From the NCBI GenBank assembly GCA_029227815.1, contig CP118523.1, positions 2,666,001-2,730,000 of the forward strand: a stretch of DNA of 64,000 nucleotides, read 5' to 3'. Source of the stretch: Clostridiaceae bacterium M8S5 (lineage in GTDB: Bacteria; Bacillota; Clostridia; Tissierellales; MCWD3). Positions 54,314 through 63,600 of this stretch are shown one piece after another. Both the position numbers and the translations under genes were made by a program. Every line of letters begins with the position of its first letter. Position 1 is the first letter of the stretch. The notes beneath the pieces are model-generated. The model searched no databases and was not told where the DNA came from. It saw only the letters and a program-made list of their open reading frames with translations.

Positions 54314-54615
54314 AGAATTTCCCCCTTACCATTTTGCGTCTCAACTACCATACCTTCTTCCAAATCAGTAATACATGTTCTCACATTTGGCTCTCCATTA
54401 ACTTTCATTAAGCAAGATGAACAGTTTCCTATAGCACAATAAAAACCTCTAGGCCTGTGCTTAAATAAACTCTCTCCTAAAACTTTTACTCCTGCTGCAT
54501 GTAAAGCAGCAGCAACTGTTTCACCCTTATACCCCACTATCTCTTGACCATTGAATATGAATTTTATTTCTTCACCTCTTTTAAAGTCTAGTATGGGATG
54601 TTCTTTTATTCTCAT
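54310..54615 (-). CDS. [2Fe-2S] ferredoxin subunit (HcnA-like, Fer2_4)
   Basis: 101 residues with plant-type cluster ligands Cys60, Cys65, Cys68 and Cys81 (FYCAIGNCSSCLMKVNG and VRTC). This is the small Fer2_4 subunit of heteromeric proline/hydroxyproline or sarcosine dehydrogenases. It is the first gene of the oxidative operon, which runs through flavoprotein, 4Fe-4S, BFD, FAD dehydrogenase, polyferredoxin and AOR. GAGGAGGG precedes the ATG. A sigma-54 promoter lies 53 bp upstream. Confidence 0.9.
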   Translation of the reverse strand: MRIKEHPILDFKRGEEIKFIFNGQEIVGYKGETVAAALHAAGVKVLGESLFKHRPRGFYCAIGNCSSCLMKVNGEPNVRTCITDLEEGMVVETQNGKGEIL

Positions 54616-54667
54616 GCAAATCCCTCCTCAGATATTTGATATGCAATTTTTGCTATAGTTATAAAAT

Positions 54668-54683
54668 AGCAATTTTTGTGCCA
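54668..54683 (-). promoter_or_regulatory. Sigma-54 (-24/-12) promoter of the oxidative operon
   Basis: On the minus strand TGGCACAAAAATTGCT matches TGGCAC-N5-TTGCW without mismatch. The inferred start is about 40 bp before the first gene. Confidence 0.85.
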
Positions 54684-54753
54684 TGTTTTGAATGCTATTG
54701 ACCCTAGCTATAATCACATTTTAAAATTATCAAATTCTTTGGTGTTAGTATTC

Positions 54754-54922
54754 TGACGTTTTTTATTATGGGTTAATTTTCTTCATTTTAAATTATATGG
54801 TTTAATATAGGCTTGTTACTGAATTTTCTGAAGATTCTATGTATTTTTAGCACTCTATTTAAGCAATAACTGTTACAACACTAAACGTCAATATCTCGAC
54901 GTTTAGTGCCAGATTATTGACG
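54754..54922. promoter_or_regulatory. Upstream activator sites: repeated TGACGTTT-type motifs
   Basis: CACTAAACGTC (54879-54889) and GACGTTTAGTG (54898-54908) form a perfect 11-bp inverted repeat about 200 bp upstream of the sigma-54 promoter. TGACGTT also occurs at 54754-54760 and at 54918-54924. Spacing suits an enhancer for a sigma-54 activator. The hairpin just after the activator stop lacks a T run, so it is less likely a terminator. Confidence 0.55.
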
Positions 54923-54924
54923 TT

Positions 54925-56634
54925 TTATTCTAGGTTATGTTTTTTCATTTTAAAATAAAGTGTACTTCTAGGTATATTTAATAATTTTGAAGTTCTCATC
55001 TTATTATAGTTTGTTATTTTTAATGCTTGTTTGATTGCTTTTAATTCAGCTTTTTCTAATATTTTGGTTAAATCAAGTGTCTTACTATTATAACTATCCT
55101 CTTCTTCTTTTTGCAATATTCCATTAATGTAAGACCTATCTATGTTATTGCCTTGTGAGCTAATAACTATTCTCTCTATTGTGTTTCTTAGCTCTCTTAT
55201 ATTACCAATATACTCGTGCTCTTTAAGCTTATCCATTATTTCGCTTGGTATATCTACGATATTTTTCCTATATGTTATACAGAATTCTCTTACAAATTTG
55301 TTCACTAGCATTGGTATATCTTCTTTTCGCTCTTTTAGTGATGGCAGATAAACATTAACACTGCTCAATCTATGAAATAGCTCTTCTCTAAATAAGCCTT
55401 TATTTACTTTCTTCCTTAAGTCATCACTAGTGGCCGCTATAACTCTTATATCTATATTCATTATTTTATTATCTATTATTTTTAATATATCATCCTGAAG
55501 TGATAATGGTAATTCTCCAACTTCATCTAGAAACAACGTCCCTTTATCTGCTAACTGGAGTTTGCCGAGTACACTTGATTTCATATTGTTACTTCCAAAA
55601 AGCTCTTTTTTTAAATCTTCCTGTGAGCTCTTATCACATTCGACAGATACAAAATGTCCTTTCATACTGCTTTCTATATGAATAGCTCTTGATAATACTT
55701 CTTTTCCTGTACCACTTTCGCCTGATATTAGTATGTTCACTTTTGATTTTGATATGTTCTTACACAACTTTATTGTGCTCTTTAATCTCGTGTTTTTTGT
55801 TTTTATTTGTGATAATGTTAGCCTACTTTCGTTTAGCTTTGATACTTCATTTTCGAGCATTGATATATTTGACATTGCATCATTGAGAAGCTTTGATATT
55901 CGAAATAGCTCTGATATATCCATATCGCAACTCACCGCTCCTATGCACTTGTGCCCATCATAAAGAGGTGTCGCACTTATTATGTCATAGCAATTTTCTC
56001 TAGGATTGTTATATATATTTCTGTATTCTTTTTTCTGTGCTATAACTTTGGGTAGCAATGCTGTAGGAAATTTATCTGTTATAAGTTTATCAACTATTTC
56101 GTCTTCAGCAATTTTGTATAACTTTTGTGCACTTTGATTCCATAAAAGCACTCGACTATCCTCATCAACTACACATATTGCATCATGTAGATTATCTATT
56201 ATATTATTAAATAATACGTAGCTTTTATCTATGAGTAATGAATATAGCCTTCTAATCTGTGTTTCATCAATTAAACCTATTGGTCTTTTATCTCTATCTA
56301 ATATAGGTATAGCCTCTATTTCACTCTCTTTCTGTAGTATGTTTATTAAATCGATTGAGCTATTTTCTTTATATAGAGCAAATTTTAAATACTTATTATT
56401 GTTTTTTATATAATCTCTTATTTTTATACCTGATTTGTGTGCTTTTAGTATATCCATCAATGAAAGCATAGCGAATATTTTATCACTATCCGTTATTATT
56501 ACGTTTTGCTTATCTTCAGCCACCATGCGTTCTAACATATCATTCGTTTTAGTATTTATACTGGAAGTAAATATGTCATCTTGCATTAGGTCAATAAGTT
56601 TAATATTTTTTAATATTAAATTTTTTATCTTCAT
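54925..56634 (-). CDS. Sigma-54-activator-like regulator lacking the GAFTGA loop
   Basis: About 569 residues. N-terminal CBS-pair-like region (about 15-140), PAS domain (about 145-240), AAA+ domain (about 280-500) with intact Walker A GESGTGKE and Walker B TLFLDEVGE, and a Fis-type HTH (about 525-569, MRTSKLLNIPRSTLYFKMKK). After ELFG the paralogue at 58775-60544 has YEKGAFTGA, but here the sequence is SNNMKSSVLG, so the loop that contacts sigma-54 is missing without a frameshift. It may act as a repressor, a sigma-70-type regulator or a partner of the paralogue. The ATG at 56634 is preferred over the GTG at 56643. Confidence 0.82.
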   Translation of the reverse strand: MKIKNLILKNIKLIDLMQDDIFTSSINTKTNDMLERMVAEDKQNVIITDSDKIFAMLSLMDILKAHKSGIKIRDYIKNNNKYLKFALYKENSSIDLINILQKESEIEAIPILDRDKRPIGLIDETQIRRLYSLLIDKSYVLFNNIIDNLHDAICVVDEDSRVLLWNQSAQKLYKIAEDEIVDKLITDKFPTALLPKVIAQKKEYRNIYNNPRENCYDIISATPLYDGHKCIGAVSCDMDISELFRISKLLNDAMSNISMLENEVSKLNESRLTLSQIKTKNTRLKSTIKLCKNISKSKVNILISGESGTGKEVLSRAIHIESSMKGHFVSVECDKSSQEDLKKELFGSNNMKSSVLGKLQLADKGTLFLDEVGELPLSLQDDILKIIDNKIMNIDIRVIAATSDDLRKKVNKGLFREELFHRLSSVNVYLPSLKERKEDIPMLVNKFVREFCITYRKNIVDIPSEIMDKLKEHEYIGNIRELRNTIERIVISSQGNNIDRSYINGILQKEEEDSYNSKTLDLTKILEKAELKAIKQALKITNYNKMRTSKLLNIPRSTLYFKMKKHNLE

Positions 56635-57009
56635 ATTTAGCACCTACCTTGCACTTTATCTTATCAAAGTATTTTATATGTAGCAATGTTAATATTGGAT
56701 ATTTACTATAGTTTATCTTTGTGGGTCTTGTGTTATACTTGCTAGTAGTAATCTGTATTTTTGTAAATCGTTCATGTTAATTTATAGTTCCCAAAGTCTA
56801 AACATTTTCAGCTTAAGGTTTATTTTCTGGTATCTCCATTGAATAATCAAACTTTATCCAGATAGTAACTTAAAGTTTTGATGATTCATACTTATTAGGG
56901 AAAATATACCTATATTTTCAATAGATATCTTGTTCTTTTTTATTGTTTAGAAACATTGCAAAGACAATTCTTTACTTCTTTAGAAAAAGTACATGCTTAT
57001 TTTTAAAAT
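56635..57009. other. Intergenic region, nothing specific recognised
   Basis: About 375 bp of AT-rich sequence between the putP terminator and the GAFTGA-less activator gene. It should contain the activator's promoter. I see no gene or clear operator. Confidence 0.4.
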
Positions 57010-57034
57010 AAGGGAAGTATATGAAACTCCCCTT
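57010..57034 (-). terminator. Terminator of putP
   Basis: On the minus strand AAGGGGAGT pairs with ACTTCCCTT (9 bp, one G-U), followed by ATTTTAAAAA. Confidence 0.7.
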
Positions 57035-57044
57035 ACACTGCTAG

Positions 57045-58529
57045 CTATACCTTTGCCTTTATAGCATTTTCAAATTCTTCTTGTATCTTTTTAGATGGTT
57101 TTTTGCCAAGTATGCTGACTATGAATATTGCAATAGAGGCAAATATAAATGCTGGCAGTATTTCATATACATCGAAAAGTCCTCCTTCTAGATGTTTCCA
57201 TATGATTACTGTTAATCCTCCTACAACCATGCCGGCTATTGCACTATTTCTAGTCATACGCTTCCAATAAATTGATATCAACACTACTGGCCCAAACGAT
57301 GCTCCTAGTCCTGCCCATGCATAAGATACTAACCCCAATACACTACTATCTGGATTTGTTGCTATTAAAAATGCTATAAATGCTATTATAACTACTGCTA
57401 TACGACTTATTAATACAAGCTCTTTTTCAGTAGCTTTCTTTCTAAATACAACTTGATAAAAATCCTTTGTAAATGATGATGATGTAACTAATAGCTGTGA
57501 ATCTGCTGTGCTCATCACTGCTGCCAATATAGCTGCTAAGAAAATACCTGCTACTAATGGATGAAACAACGCATTTACCATTACCATAAAAACTGTTTCA
57601 CTACCTGCTCCCTCAAGTGGTGTTTTTAGGTATACTATACCTATCATCCCTATTAATACAGCTGCCCCTAAACTTATTACTGACCATGTTGTAGCTATTA
57701 TCCTAGCTTTTTTTACTTTCTCAGATGATTTTATAGCCATAAATCTCACTAATATGTGTGGTTGACCAAAATACCCTATACCCCAAGCTGCTAGTGATAT
57801 TATTGATAAAAATGTCAACTTAGTTCCATCTGTCTTTGTAAATAAATTTAATAGTTCTGGATTTACCTCCTTGACCGAACTAATCGTATCTGTGAATCCT
57901 CCTAGAGTAATAATAGCTACTAATGGCACTGCTATTATTGCTATAAACATCAATATACCTTGTATAAAGTCTGTAAAGCTTACTGCCATAAAACCTCCTA
58001 AGAAAGTATATCCTATTATTACTACTATACCTATTACTAGAGCCCACATATAAGGTAAATTAAATACTGCATTGAATAATTTTGCTCCTGCTACAAAACC
58101 AGAAGCTGTATACACTAAGAAAAATACTACTATAAAAAATGCCGACACCATTCTAAGTATTCTTGTATTGTCCTTAAATCTGTTTTCAAAATAATCTGGT
58201 AAGGTAATAGAATTATTTGATATCTCTGTATACTTTCTAAGCCTTTTAGCAACAAATCGCCAGTTCAAATATGTACCTATTGCTAAGCCTATAGCTATCC
58301 AACTTGCTTCTAGACCACTCAAATATGCAGCTCCAGGCAAACCCATTAGTAGCCATCCACTCATATCTGATGCTGATGCACTCATTGCTGCTACCCAGCT
58401 ATTAAGCCCTCTACCCCCTAATATGTATTCTGATAAACTGGTAGTTTTTTTGTAAAAATGCATGCCTATAGCAAGCATTCCAAGTAAATATAATGTAAAT
58501 GTAAAAATTATGCTTCCACTTACCGCCAT
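57045..58529 (-). CDS. putP: Sodium:proline symporter
   Basis: 494 residues of the SSS family with about 13 helices. Features include LGGRGLNSWVAAMSASASDMSGWLLMGLPG (about 35-65), the PutP-type sodium and proline site region, and ADSQLLVTSSSFTKDFY (about 340-356). The ATG at 58529 has AAAGGAGG upstream at 6 nt; an earlier GTG or TTG-type start at 58550 is unlikely. It imports proline or hydroxyproline with Na+. It is flanked by two sigma-54-type regulators and stands just beyond the imino-acid catabolic operon, which it should supply. Confidence 0.9.
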   Translation of the reverse strand: MAVSGSIIFTFTLYLLGMLAIGMHFYKKTTSLSEYILGGRGLNSWVAAMSASASDMSGWLLMGLPGAAYLSGLEASWIAIGLAIGTYLNWRFVAKRLRKYTEISNNSITLPDYFENRFKDNTRILRMVSAFFIVVFFLVYTASGFVAGAKLFNAVFNLPYMWALVIGIVVIIGYTFLGGFMAVSFTDFIQGILMFIAIIAVPLVAIITLGGFTDTISSVKEVNPELLNLFTKTDGTKLTFLSIISLAAWGIGYFGQPHILVRFMAIKSSEKVKKARIIATTWSVISLGAAVLIGMIGIVYLKTPLEGAGSETVFMVMVNALFHPLVAGIFLAAILAAVMSTADSQLLVTSSSFTKDFYQVVFRKKATEKELVLISRIAVVIIAFIAFLIATNPDSSVLGLVSYAWAGLGASFGPVVLISIYWKRMTRNSAIAGMVVGGLTVIIWKHLEGGLFDVYEILPAFIFASIAIFIVSILGKKPSKKIQEEFENAIKAKV

Positions 58530-58734
58530 AAAAATCCTCCTTTTTAGCACTTTAGTTTGATAAACAATATAGCACAGTTCTTCATCACCATCAATATATA
58601 AATATATCTACTTTAATCTATATATATTAAAGCACGTATATTTTTATGCTGTCATGAAATTGTAAAGCAAGCATTTCAAGCCATCTATAACACTATGCTA
58701 ATAATTAAAAGTTGTTATCTGATGCAAATAAAAA

Positions 58735-58760
58735 ACATGTGTCAATTTTCAGACACATGT
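58735..58760 (-). terminator. Terminator of the sigma-54 activator gene
   Basis: ACATGTGTC (58735-58743) pairs perfectly with GACACATGT (58752-58760). On the minus strand TTTTTATTT follows. Confidence 0.8.
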
Positions 58761-58774
58761 CAATATACTACCAC

Positions 58775-60544
58775 TTATTCTAATCTATATTTATCAAGTT
58801 TAAAGTATAAAGTACTTCTAGGCACTTTTAACAGCTTAGCCGCTTTTGTTTTATTGTTATTTGATATTCGCATTGCTTTTTTGAGTGCATTTATTTCTGC
58901 CTTTATTAGTATTTTGTTCAGATTTAAATCGTCTTTATTTGCTTTATTTTTTATATCTTTATCTTTCGTGATCTTCTCTGGCAGTAAGCTTATATCTATG
59001 CTATTATTTTTTGCTAATATAACTATTCTTTCTACTATATTTTTTAATTCTCTTATATTACCTTCCCATTGATAGTTTTCTAAAATGTCCATAATGTGCG
59101 AAGGTATATTTCTCTCTAGCATATTGTATTGCCTACAAAATTTCTTAACAAAATTATCTACTAGTATTGGTATATCATCTTTTCTCTCCCTTAATGGAGG
59201 TAACTCTATAGTAATGGAGTTTAGACGATAAAATAGATCTTTTCTAAACCCACCTTTATCAACCATTTCTTTTATGTCTTTGTTAGTTGCAGCTATAACT
59301 CTTACATCTATTTTGGTAGACTTTTCACTTCCGATTCTAGTTATTATACCATCTTCTAAAAATCTGAGTATCTTAGGTTGCATCTCTAATGGCATATCCC
59401 CTATTTCATCAAGAAATATTGTGCCATTATTAGCTAATTCAAGTTTTCCTATCTTTCCATTTTTATTTGCACCAGTGAATGCACCTTTTTCATATCCAAA
59501 CAGCTCACTTTCTAGTAAATCCTTTGGTATAGCACTACAATTGATAGGTATAAAGTTTCCTCGTCTCTTACTTTCACAATGTATTGCCTCTGCAAAAACC
59601 TCTTTTCCTGTGCCACTCTCTCCCATCAGTAAAATATTTATATTAGCTCCAGCTATTTTTTTACTGAACCTCACTTTTTCTTTAAATCCAAGATTATTTC
59701 CAATAATTTTGTCAAATGTCATTTTGTCTTTATTGATGTTACCTAATTCTTCTTTTAATGCTTCTAGGTTTGACTTAGTTTGATTTAATAATCGTGATAT
59801 ATTTGTAATCTCTGTTATATCTCTATCACAGCTTATTGCCCCTATAAGCCTTCCATCTTTATATAGAGGTCTAGCACTTATTATATTGAAACAACTTTCT
59901 CTTGCTTCGTTATATATATTTTCAAAAGTTTTTTGTTCTTTTAACACTCTAGGTAATAATGCATTTGGGAAAACTTCATGTAAAGGTTTATTTAATATAT
60001 CTTTTTTCTTAATACCATGCATTATCTCTGCACTACCATTCCAATACCTTACTATTCCTTCTGTATCTATAACACAAACTGCATCGTTTACTACATCTAC
60101 TATTTTGTTTAGTAATGTATATGAATACATAAGACTTTCGTCATACAGTTTTTGTATCTCTTTTTGCGTGAGTATACCTATAACCTTCTTATCGTCATAT
60201 ACTAACACATATTCAGGATTGAATTTAGATATTGTATTTATTACATCACTCGTTTGCATTTTACTATTTACACAGCAAAAAAAAGAATTTGTCTTTTCCC
60301 ACTTTTTTATATATTTTTCAAATGGTATTTTATTTATTGTTAGTTTTAGTATATCTTTAGCTGTCAATACTGCTTTTGGTATATCTTTATCGTGCTTTTT
60401 ATCGACTATCACAGCTATGTTTATATCTTCTTTTACGAATTTATTAATAATATTGGAGGTATTGTTACTGTATATTTTTAAAAACGATGTACTCATAATA
60501 CTCGATATGTCTGTATGGTTTAAATTTATCTGATTTAGTCCCAT
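58775..60544 (-). CDS. Sigma-54-dependent transcriptional activator (CBS-PAS-AAA+-Fis)
   Basis: 589 residues. CBS-like N-terminus (about 10-140), PAS (about 145-240), AAA+ domain with Walker A GESGTGKE, an intact GAFTGA (ELFGYEKGAFTGANKNGK), Walker B TIFLDEIGD, sensor-type RVIAATN and ERKDDIP, and a C-terminal Fis HTH (KAAKLLKVPRSTLYFKLDK). GGAGGAG precedes the ATG. It is a full enhancer-binding protein and a clear paralogue of the gene at 54925-56634. It probably activates the -24/-12 promoter at 54668-54683 in response to proline-type signals, as PrdR-type regulators do in clostridia. Confidence 0.88.
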   Translation of the reverse strand: MGLNQINLNHTDISSIMSTSFLKIYSNNTSNIINKFVKEDINIAVIVDKKHDKDIPKAVLTAKDILKLTINKIPFEKYIKKWEKTNSFFCCVNSKMQTSDVINTISKFNPEYVLVYDDKKVIGILTQKEIQKLYDESLMYSYTLLNKIVDVVNDAVCVIDTEGIVRYWNGSAEIMHGIKKKDILNKPLHEVFPNALLPRVLKEQKTFENIYNEARESCFNIISARPLYKDGRLIGAISCDRDITEITNISRLLNQTKSNLEALKEELGNINKDKMTFDKIIGNNLGFKEKVRFSKKIAGANINILLMGESGTGKEVFAEAIHCESKRRGNFIPINCSAIPKDLLESELFGYEKGAFTGANKNGKIGKLELANNGTIFLDEIGDMPLEMQPKILRFLEDGIITRIGSEKSTKIDVRVIAATNKDIKEMVDKGGFRKDLFYRLNSITIELPPLRERKDDIPILVDNFVKKFCRQYNMLERNIPSHIMDILENYQWEGNIRELKNIVERIVILAKNNSIDISLLPEKITKDKDIKNKANKDDLNLNKILIKAEINALKKAMRISNNNKTKAAKLLKVPRSTLYFKLDKYRLE

Positions 60545-60721
60545 TCGTATCTCCTCCTAATAGCATTATTACAATATTCGTTACCATTGTATTTTTTTCC
60601 TGCTTTATATTGTCTAATTATGTATTTAGTTAAAGGTAATTTTAACATATATCATTGTGTGTAAAATCTAACATTGCAAATATTGATTAATAACGCAATA
60701 AATCAATTTATATAATTGTTT

Positions 60722-60760
60722 TACAGAAAGTTAACATGGATTTTATATGCATATAACATA
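60722..60760 (+). promoter_or_regulatory. PhoP-box repeats upstream of alkaline phosphatase
   Basis: TTTACA (60722-60727), TTAACA (60733-60738), TTTATA (60744-60749) and ATAACA (60755-60760) are spaced at exactly 11 bp. This fits the Gram-positive PhoP repeat TT(A/C/T)A(C/T)A with 5-bp gaps. A TATACT -10 lies at 60770-60775, so the repeats fall at about -22 to -60. Confidence 0.7.
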
Positions 60761-60819
60761 AAGAGCTTATACTTAGACTGTATTAAAAATTCTAAAAATT
60801 TAAGGGAGGCTAAAGATCT

Positions 60820-62295
60820 ATGAAAAAAAAATCTATTTGTATTGTTTTGTTATTAACTATTATGGTTACTTTATCGTTGTTTAATGGTCCACTTACTACT
60901 ATTGCTTCAACTAATAACTCTATCAAACCAATCGCTAAAACTCCAAAATACGTTTTTTACTTTATTGGTGATGGTATGGGCTCTTCTCAAAGACAAATAT
61001 CAGAGTATTATCTACAAAAACTCACTAAAGATGATACTCGCAAACTTATAATGAATACTTTCCCTTGTTCTGCAATCAATACTACACACTCCATGGATAC
61101 GGTTGTTACAGATTCAGCAGCTGCAGGTACTGCACTTGCAACTGGATTCAAAGCTAACAACGGTGTTATTTCTAAAGATGCTGATGGTAATAATCTTGTA
61201 ACTCTTATAGAAGCTGCGAAAGATAGAGGTATGGCGACTGGTATAGCTACTACTACACGTGTTACTCATGCCACACCAGCTGTTTTTATTTCTCACAATG
61301 AGAACAGAGGTAATGAAAACGACATAGCTTTTGACATGCTAGATAGTAGTATAGACTATTTGGTAGGTGGTGGAGCAAGACATTTCATACCTAAAAATTT
61401 TACAACCATAAAAGACTGTTTTGGCAAAGATATCAAATCAAAAAGAACAGATTATAAAAATATCCTAAACGAATTTAGTAAAAAAGGTTATTCTGTGGAT
61501 ATTGGATTAACAGGTTCTAAGAATTTTAAGAATACTAACTTCAAATATACAAAAAAATATATCGGATTATTTTCAAACTCTCATCTACCATATACTTTGG
61601 ATGATTACAACAATAACACTTATGATGCTCCAACACTTGCAGAAATGACTAAAAACGGAATAGATTTATTGTCTAAAGATAAAGATGGTTTCTTTTTTAT
61701 GATAGAAGGTGGTAGAATCGACCATGCTTGTCATCCAAATGATGCTCCATCAGCGATAATGGATACTTTAGCTTTTGATAATGCTATAAAAAAAGCATAT
61801 GATTTTTATTTAAAACACCCAGAAGATACACTTATACTTGTAATGGGGGACCATGAAACTGGAGGTCTTGGAATGGGAGTTAATACTGATTATTTCTTAA
61901 CACTAGAAAAATTATTTAATGCAAAAATGTCAATTGAATCTCTTGAAGGTAGCTATAATGGAAATAGAAATGAATTTTATAAATTAATTGAGAAAAACTT
62001 TGGTCTATGTAATCTAACTAAAACTGAAAAAGAGCTATTAGAAAAAAGCATGGCTATGTCTGATGAGTCTAAGTTTTCAGAGGGTAATAGATACAAATAT
62101 GATGAAACTGCTATGGCTGTAACTCATATTCTATCTAAAAGAGCAGGGATTTATTGGACTTCATATGCCCATACTGCTACTCAAATACCAATGAGTGCTA
62201 TAGGTGCTGGTTCTGAACTCTATAATGGATTTTTAGATAACACTGAAATAGCCAAATTAACTGCTAAGATACTTAAACTTGAACTCTCTAAATAA
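60820..62295 (+). CDS. Alkaline phosphatase (PhoA family), secreted
   Basis: 491 residues with signal peptide 1-30 (basic start, hydrophobic core, IAST). FYFIGDGMGSSQ gives the first metal aspartate. TDSAAAGTALATG carries the nucleophilic serine. FFMIEGGRIDHACH and MGDHETGG supply the remaining zinc and magnesium ligands. SYAHTATQIPM provides the final His. All key residues appear intact. AAGGGAGG precedes the ATG. It cleaves phosphate monoesters outside the cell. Phased PhoP repeats upstream indicate induction by phosphate starvation. Confidence 0.92.
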   Translation: MKKKSICIVLLLTIMVTLSLFNGPLTTIASTNNSIKPIAKTPKYVFYFIGDGMGSSQRQISEYYLQKLTKDDTRKLIMNTFPCSAINTTHSMDTVVTDSAAAGTALATGFKANNGVISKDADGNNLVTLIEAAKDRGMATGIATTTRVTHATPAVFISHNENRGNENDIAFDMLDSSIDYLVGGGARHFIPKNFTTIKDCFGKDIKSKRTDYKNILNEFSKKGYSVDIGLTGSKNFKNTNFKYTKKYIGLFSNSHLPYTLDDYNNNTYDAPTLAEMTKNGIDLLSKDKDGFFFMIEGGRIDHACHPNDAPSAIMDTLAFDNAIKKAYDFYLKHPEDTLILVMGDHETGGLGMGVNTDYFLTLEKLFNAKMSIESLEGSYNGNRNEFYKLIEKNFGLCNLTKTEKELLEKSMAMSDESKFSEGNRYKYDETAMAVTHILSKRAGIYWTSYAHTATQIPMSAIGAGSELYNGFLDNTEIAKLTAKILKLELSK

Positions 62296-62329
62296 TTTTA
62301 ATTACTTATAAAGAGAAAAGAGGTCTTTC

Positions 62330-63463
62330 ATGAAAATAAGAGTATCTTTTATATATACGATTTTATGTCTTGTCATAATCTTAATTTTTATAAAATCTAT
62401 AGACAATAATAAACAATATAATAAAAAAATCCAAGAAGTTAAAGGCATAGTAATGGAAATTGATGATTCTAATGTTGTTAAGGCAGGATTATCTTCTATA
62501 GGGAATCAAATATTACGTGTTAAAATTATAACTGCAAATTACGATGGGATTGTTACTAATGTTATTAATTCTCTTTTAGGTAAACTTGACTTTGATAATT
62601 ATTACAAAGTTGGTGATAAACTAATCGTTGCATTAAAATATGATGATAACAACAACATAGTATCTGCCAAAGCTGTTGATCTTTACAGACAAAATTATAT
62701 ATTATATGTATTTCTGATATTTGTGATATTGCTTGTATGGTACTCAAGGGTTATTGGTTTAAAAGCACTCTTTTCATTTATTGCTACTGTTTTTATTTTG
62801 TGGAAAATTCTAATCCCCCTTTTAATTGCAAATAAAAACCCTTTGTTAGTCACTACATTTATACTAATTATATTGACAGCTATTATACTTTTTTCTGTCG
62901 CTGGCTTTACAAAAAAAGGGCTTGTCGCATTTTTAGGTACTATCTTTGGTCTGGCTATAACACTATTTCTTACTGTTATAATAGGAAACAAGCTGGGTTT
63001 AGGGGGGATGACATCTCCATATGCTGAAACTATTGTTTTTTCTGGATATTTTAATCTAGATATGAAAAGTATATTTTATGCGACCATCATTATAGGCTCT
63101 TCTGGAGCAGCTATGGATATAGCTATGGACATATCATCTGCTTGCTGGGAAATAAAAGTGAAAAAGCCGGATATCTGTAGAAAAGAACTCCTTAAATCTG
63201 GTTTTAATGTAGGAAGAGATGTTATTGGCACAATGACTACCACTTTATTACTTGCTTACTCTGGAGGATATTTGACACTATTTATGTTATTTCAAATTAG
63301 GGAATCAAGCTTTATAAGAATTATTAACATGAAGATTATTTCAGCTGAAATAATGCGTACTTTGATTGGTAGTATAGGTCTTGTGATAGTTGCTCCTCTT
63401 ACTGGAATTATTGCAAGCTGGTTATTTATCAATAGCAATTCTAAACATAATTTAATTAAATAA
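62330..63463 (+). CDS. YibE/YibF-like membrane protein
   Basis: 377 residues with one N-terminal helix, a soluble beta-rich segment (about 30-125) and six or seven helices in the C-terminal 250. Family blocks GLGGMTSPYAETI and FYATIIIGSSGAAMDIAMDISSACWEI (about 230-265) identify the YibE/F group. Function unknown, possibly transport. AGAAAAGAGG leads the ATG. It starts 34 bp after the phosphatase stop with no terminator between, so probably the same Pho-regulated transcript. Confidence 0.85.
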   Translation: MKIRVSFIYTILCLVIILIFIKSIDNNKQYNKKIQEVKGIVMEIDDSNVVKAGLSSIGNQILRVKIITANYDGIVTNVINSLLGKLDFDNYYKVGDKLIVALKYDDNNNIVSAKAVDLYRQNYILYVFLIFVILLVWYSRVIGLKALFSFIATVFILWKILIPLLIANKNPLLVTTFILIILTAIILFSVAGFTKKGLVAFLGTIFGLAITLFLTVIIGNKLGLGGMTSPYAETIVFSGYFNLDMKSIFYATIIIGSSGAAMDIAMDISSACWEIKVKKPDICRKELLKSGFNVGRDVIGTMTTTLLLAYSGGYLTLFMLFQIRESSFIRIINMKIISAEIMRTLIGSIGLVIVAPLTGIIASWLFINSNSKHNLIK

Positions 63464-63480
63464 TATGAGGCTTTTTATTT

Positions 63481-63541
63481 AATGCATCGATATTATATTT
63501 GATTCCTCCTTATTTATCTTATATCTTGTTGATGCATTTTT
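63481..63541 (+). terminator. Terminator after the YibE/F gene
   Basis: AATGCATC (63481-63488) pairs with GATGCATT (63531-63538), followed by a T run. The loop is long (42 nt). Confidence 0.55.
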
Positions 63542-63600
63542 TTGTTTATTATTTATGGTATAATTGAAACAAATTGATTAATGTCAAAGGAGATTATCAC

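Noticed and set aside
54879..54908. Inverted repeat as terminator of the GAFTGA-less activator gene
   Set aside because: No T run follows on the minus strand, and related motifs recur nearer the sigma-54 promoter, so an enhancer role is more likely.
58660..58680. TGGC...TTGC sequence upstream of putP as a sigma-54 promoter
   Set aside because: On the minus strand the distance between GG and GC is 8 or 12 bp, not the required 10.
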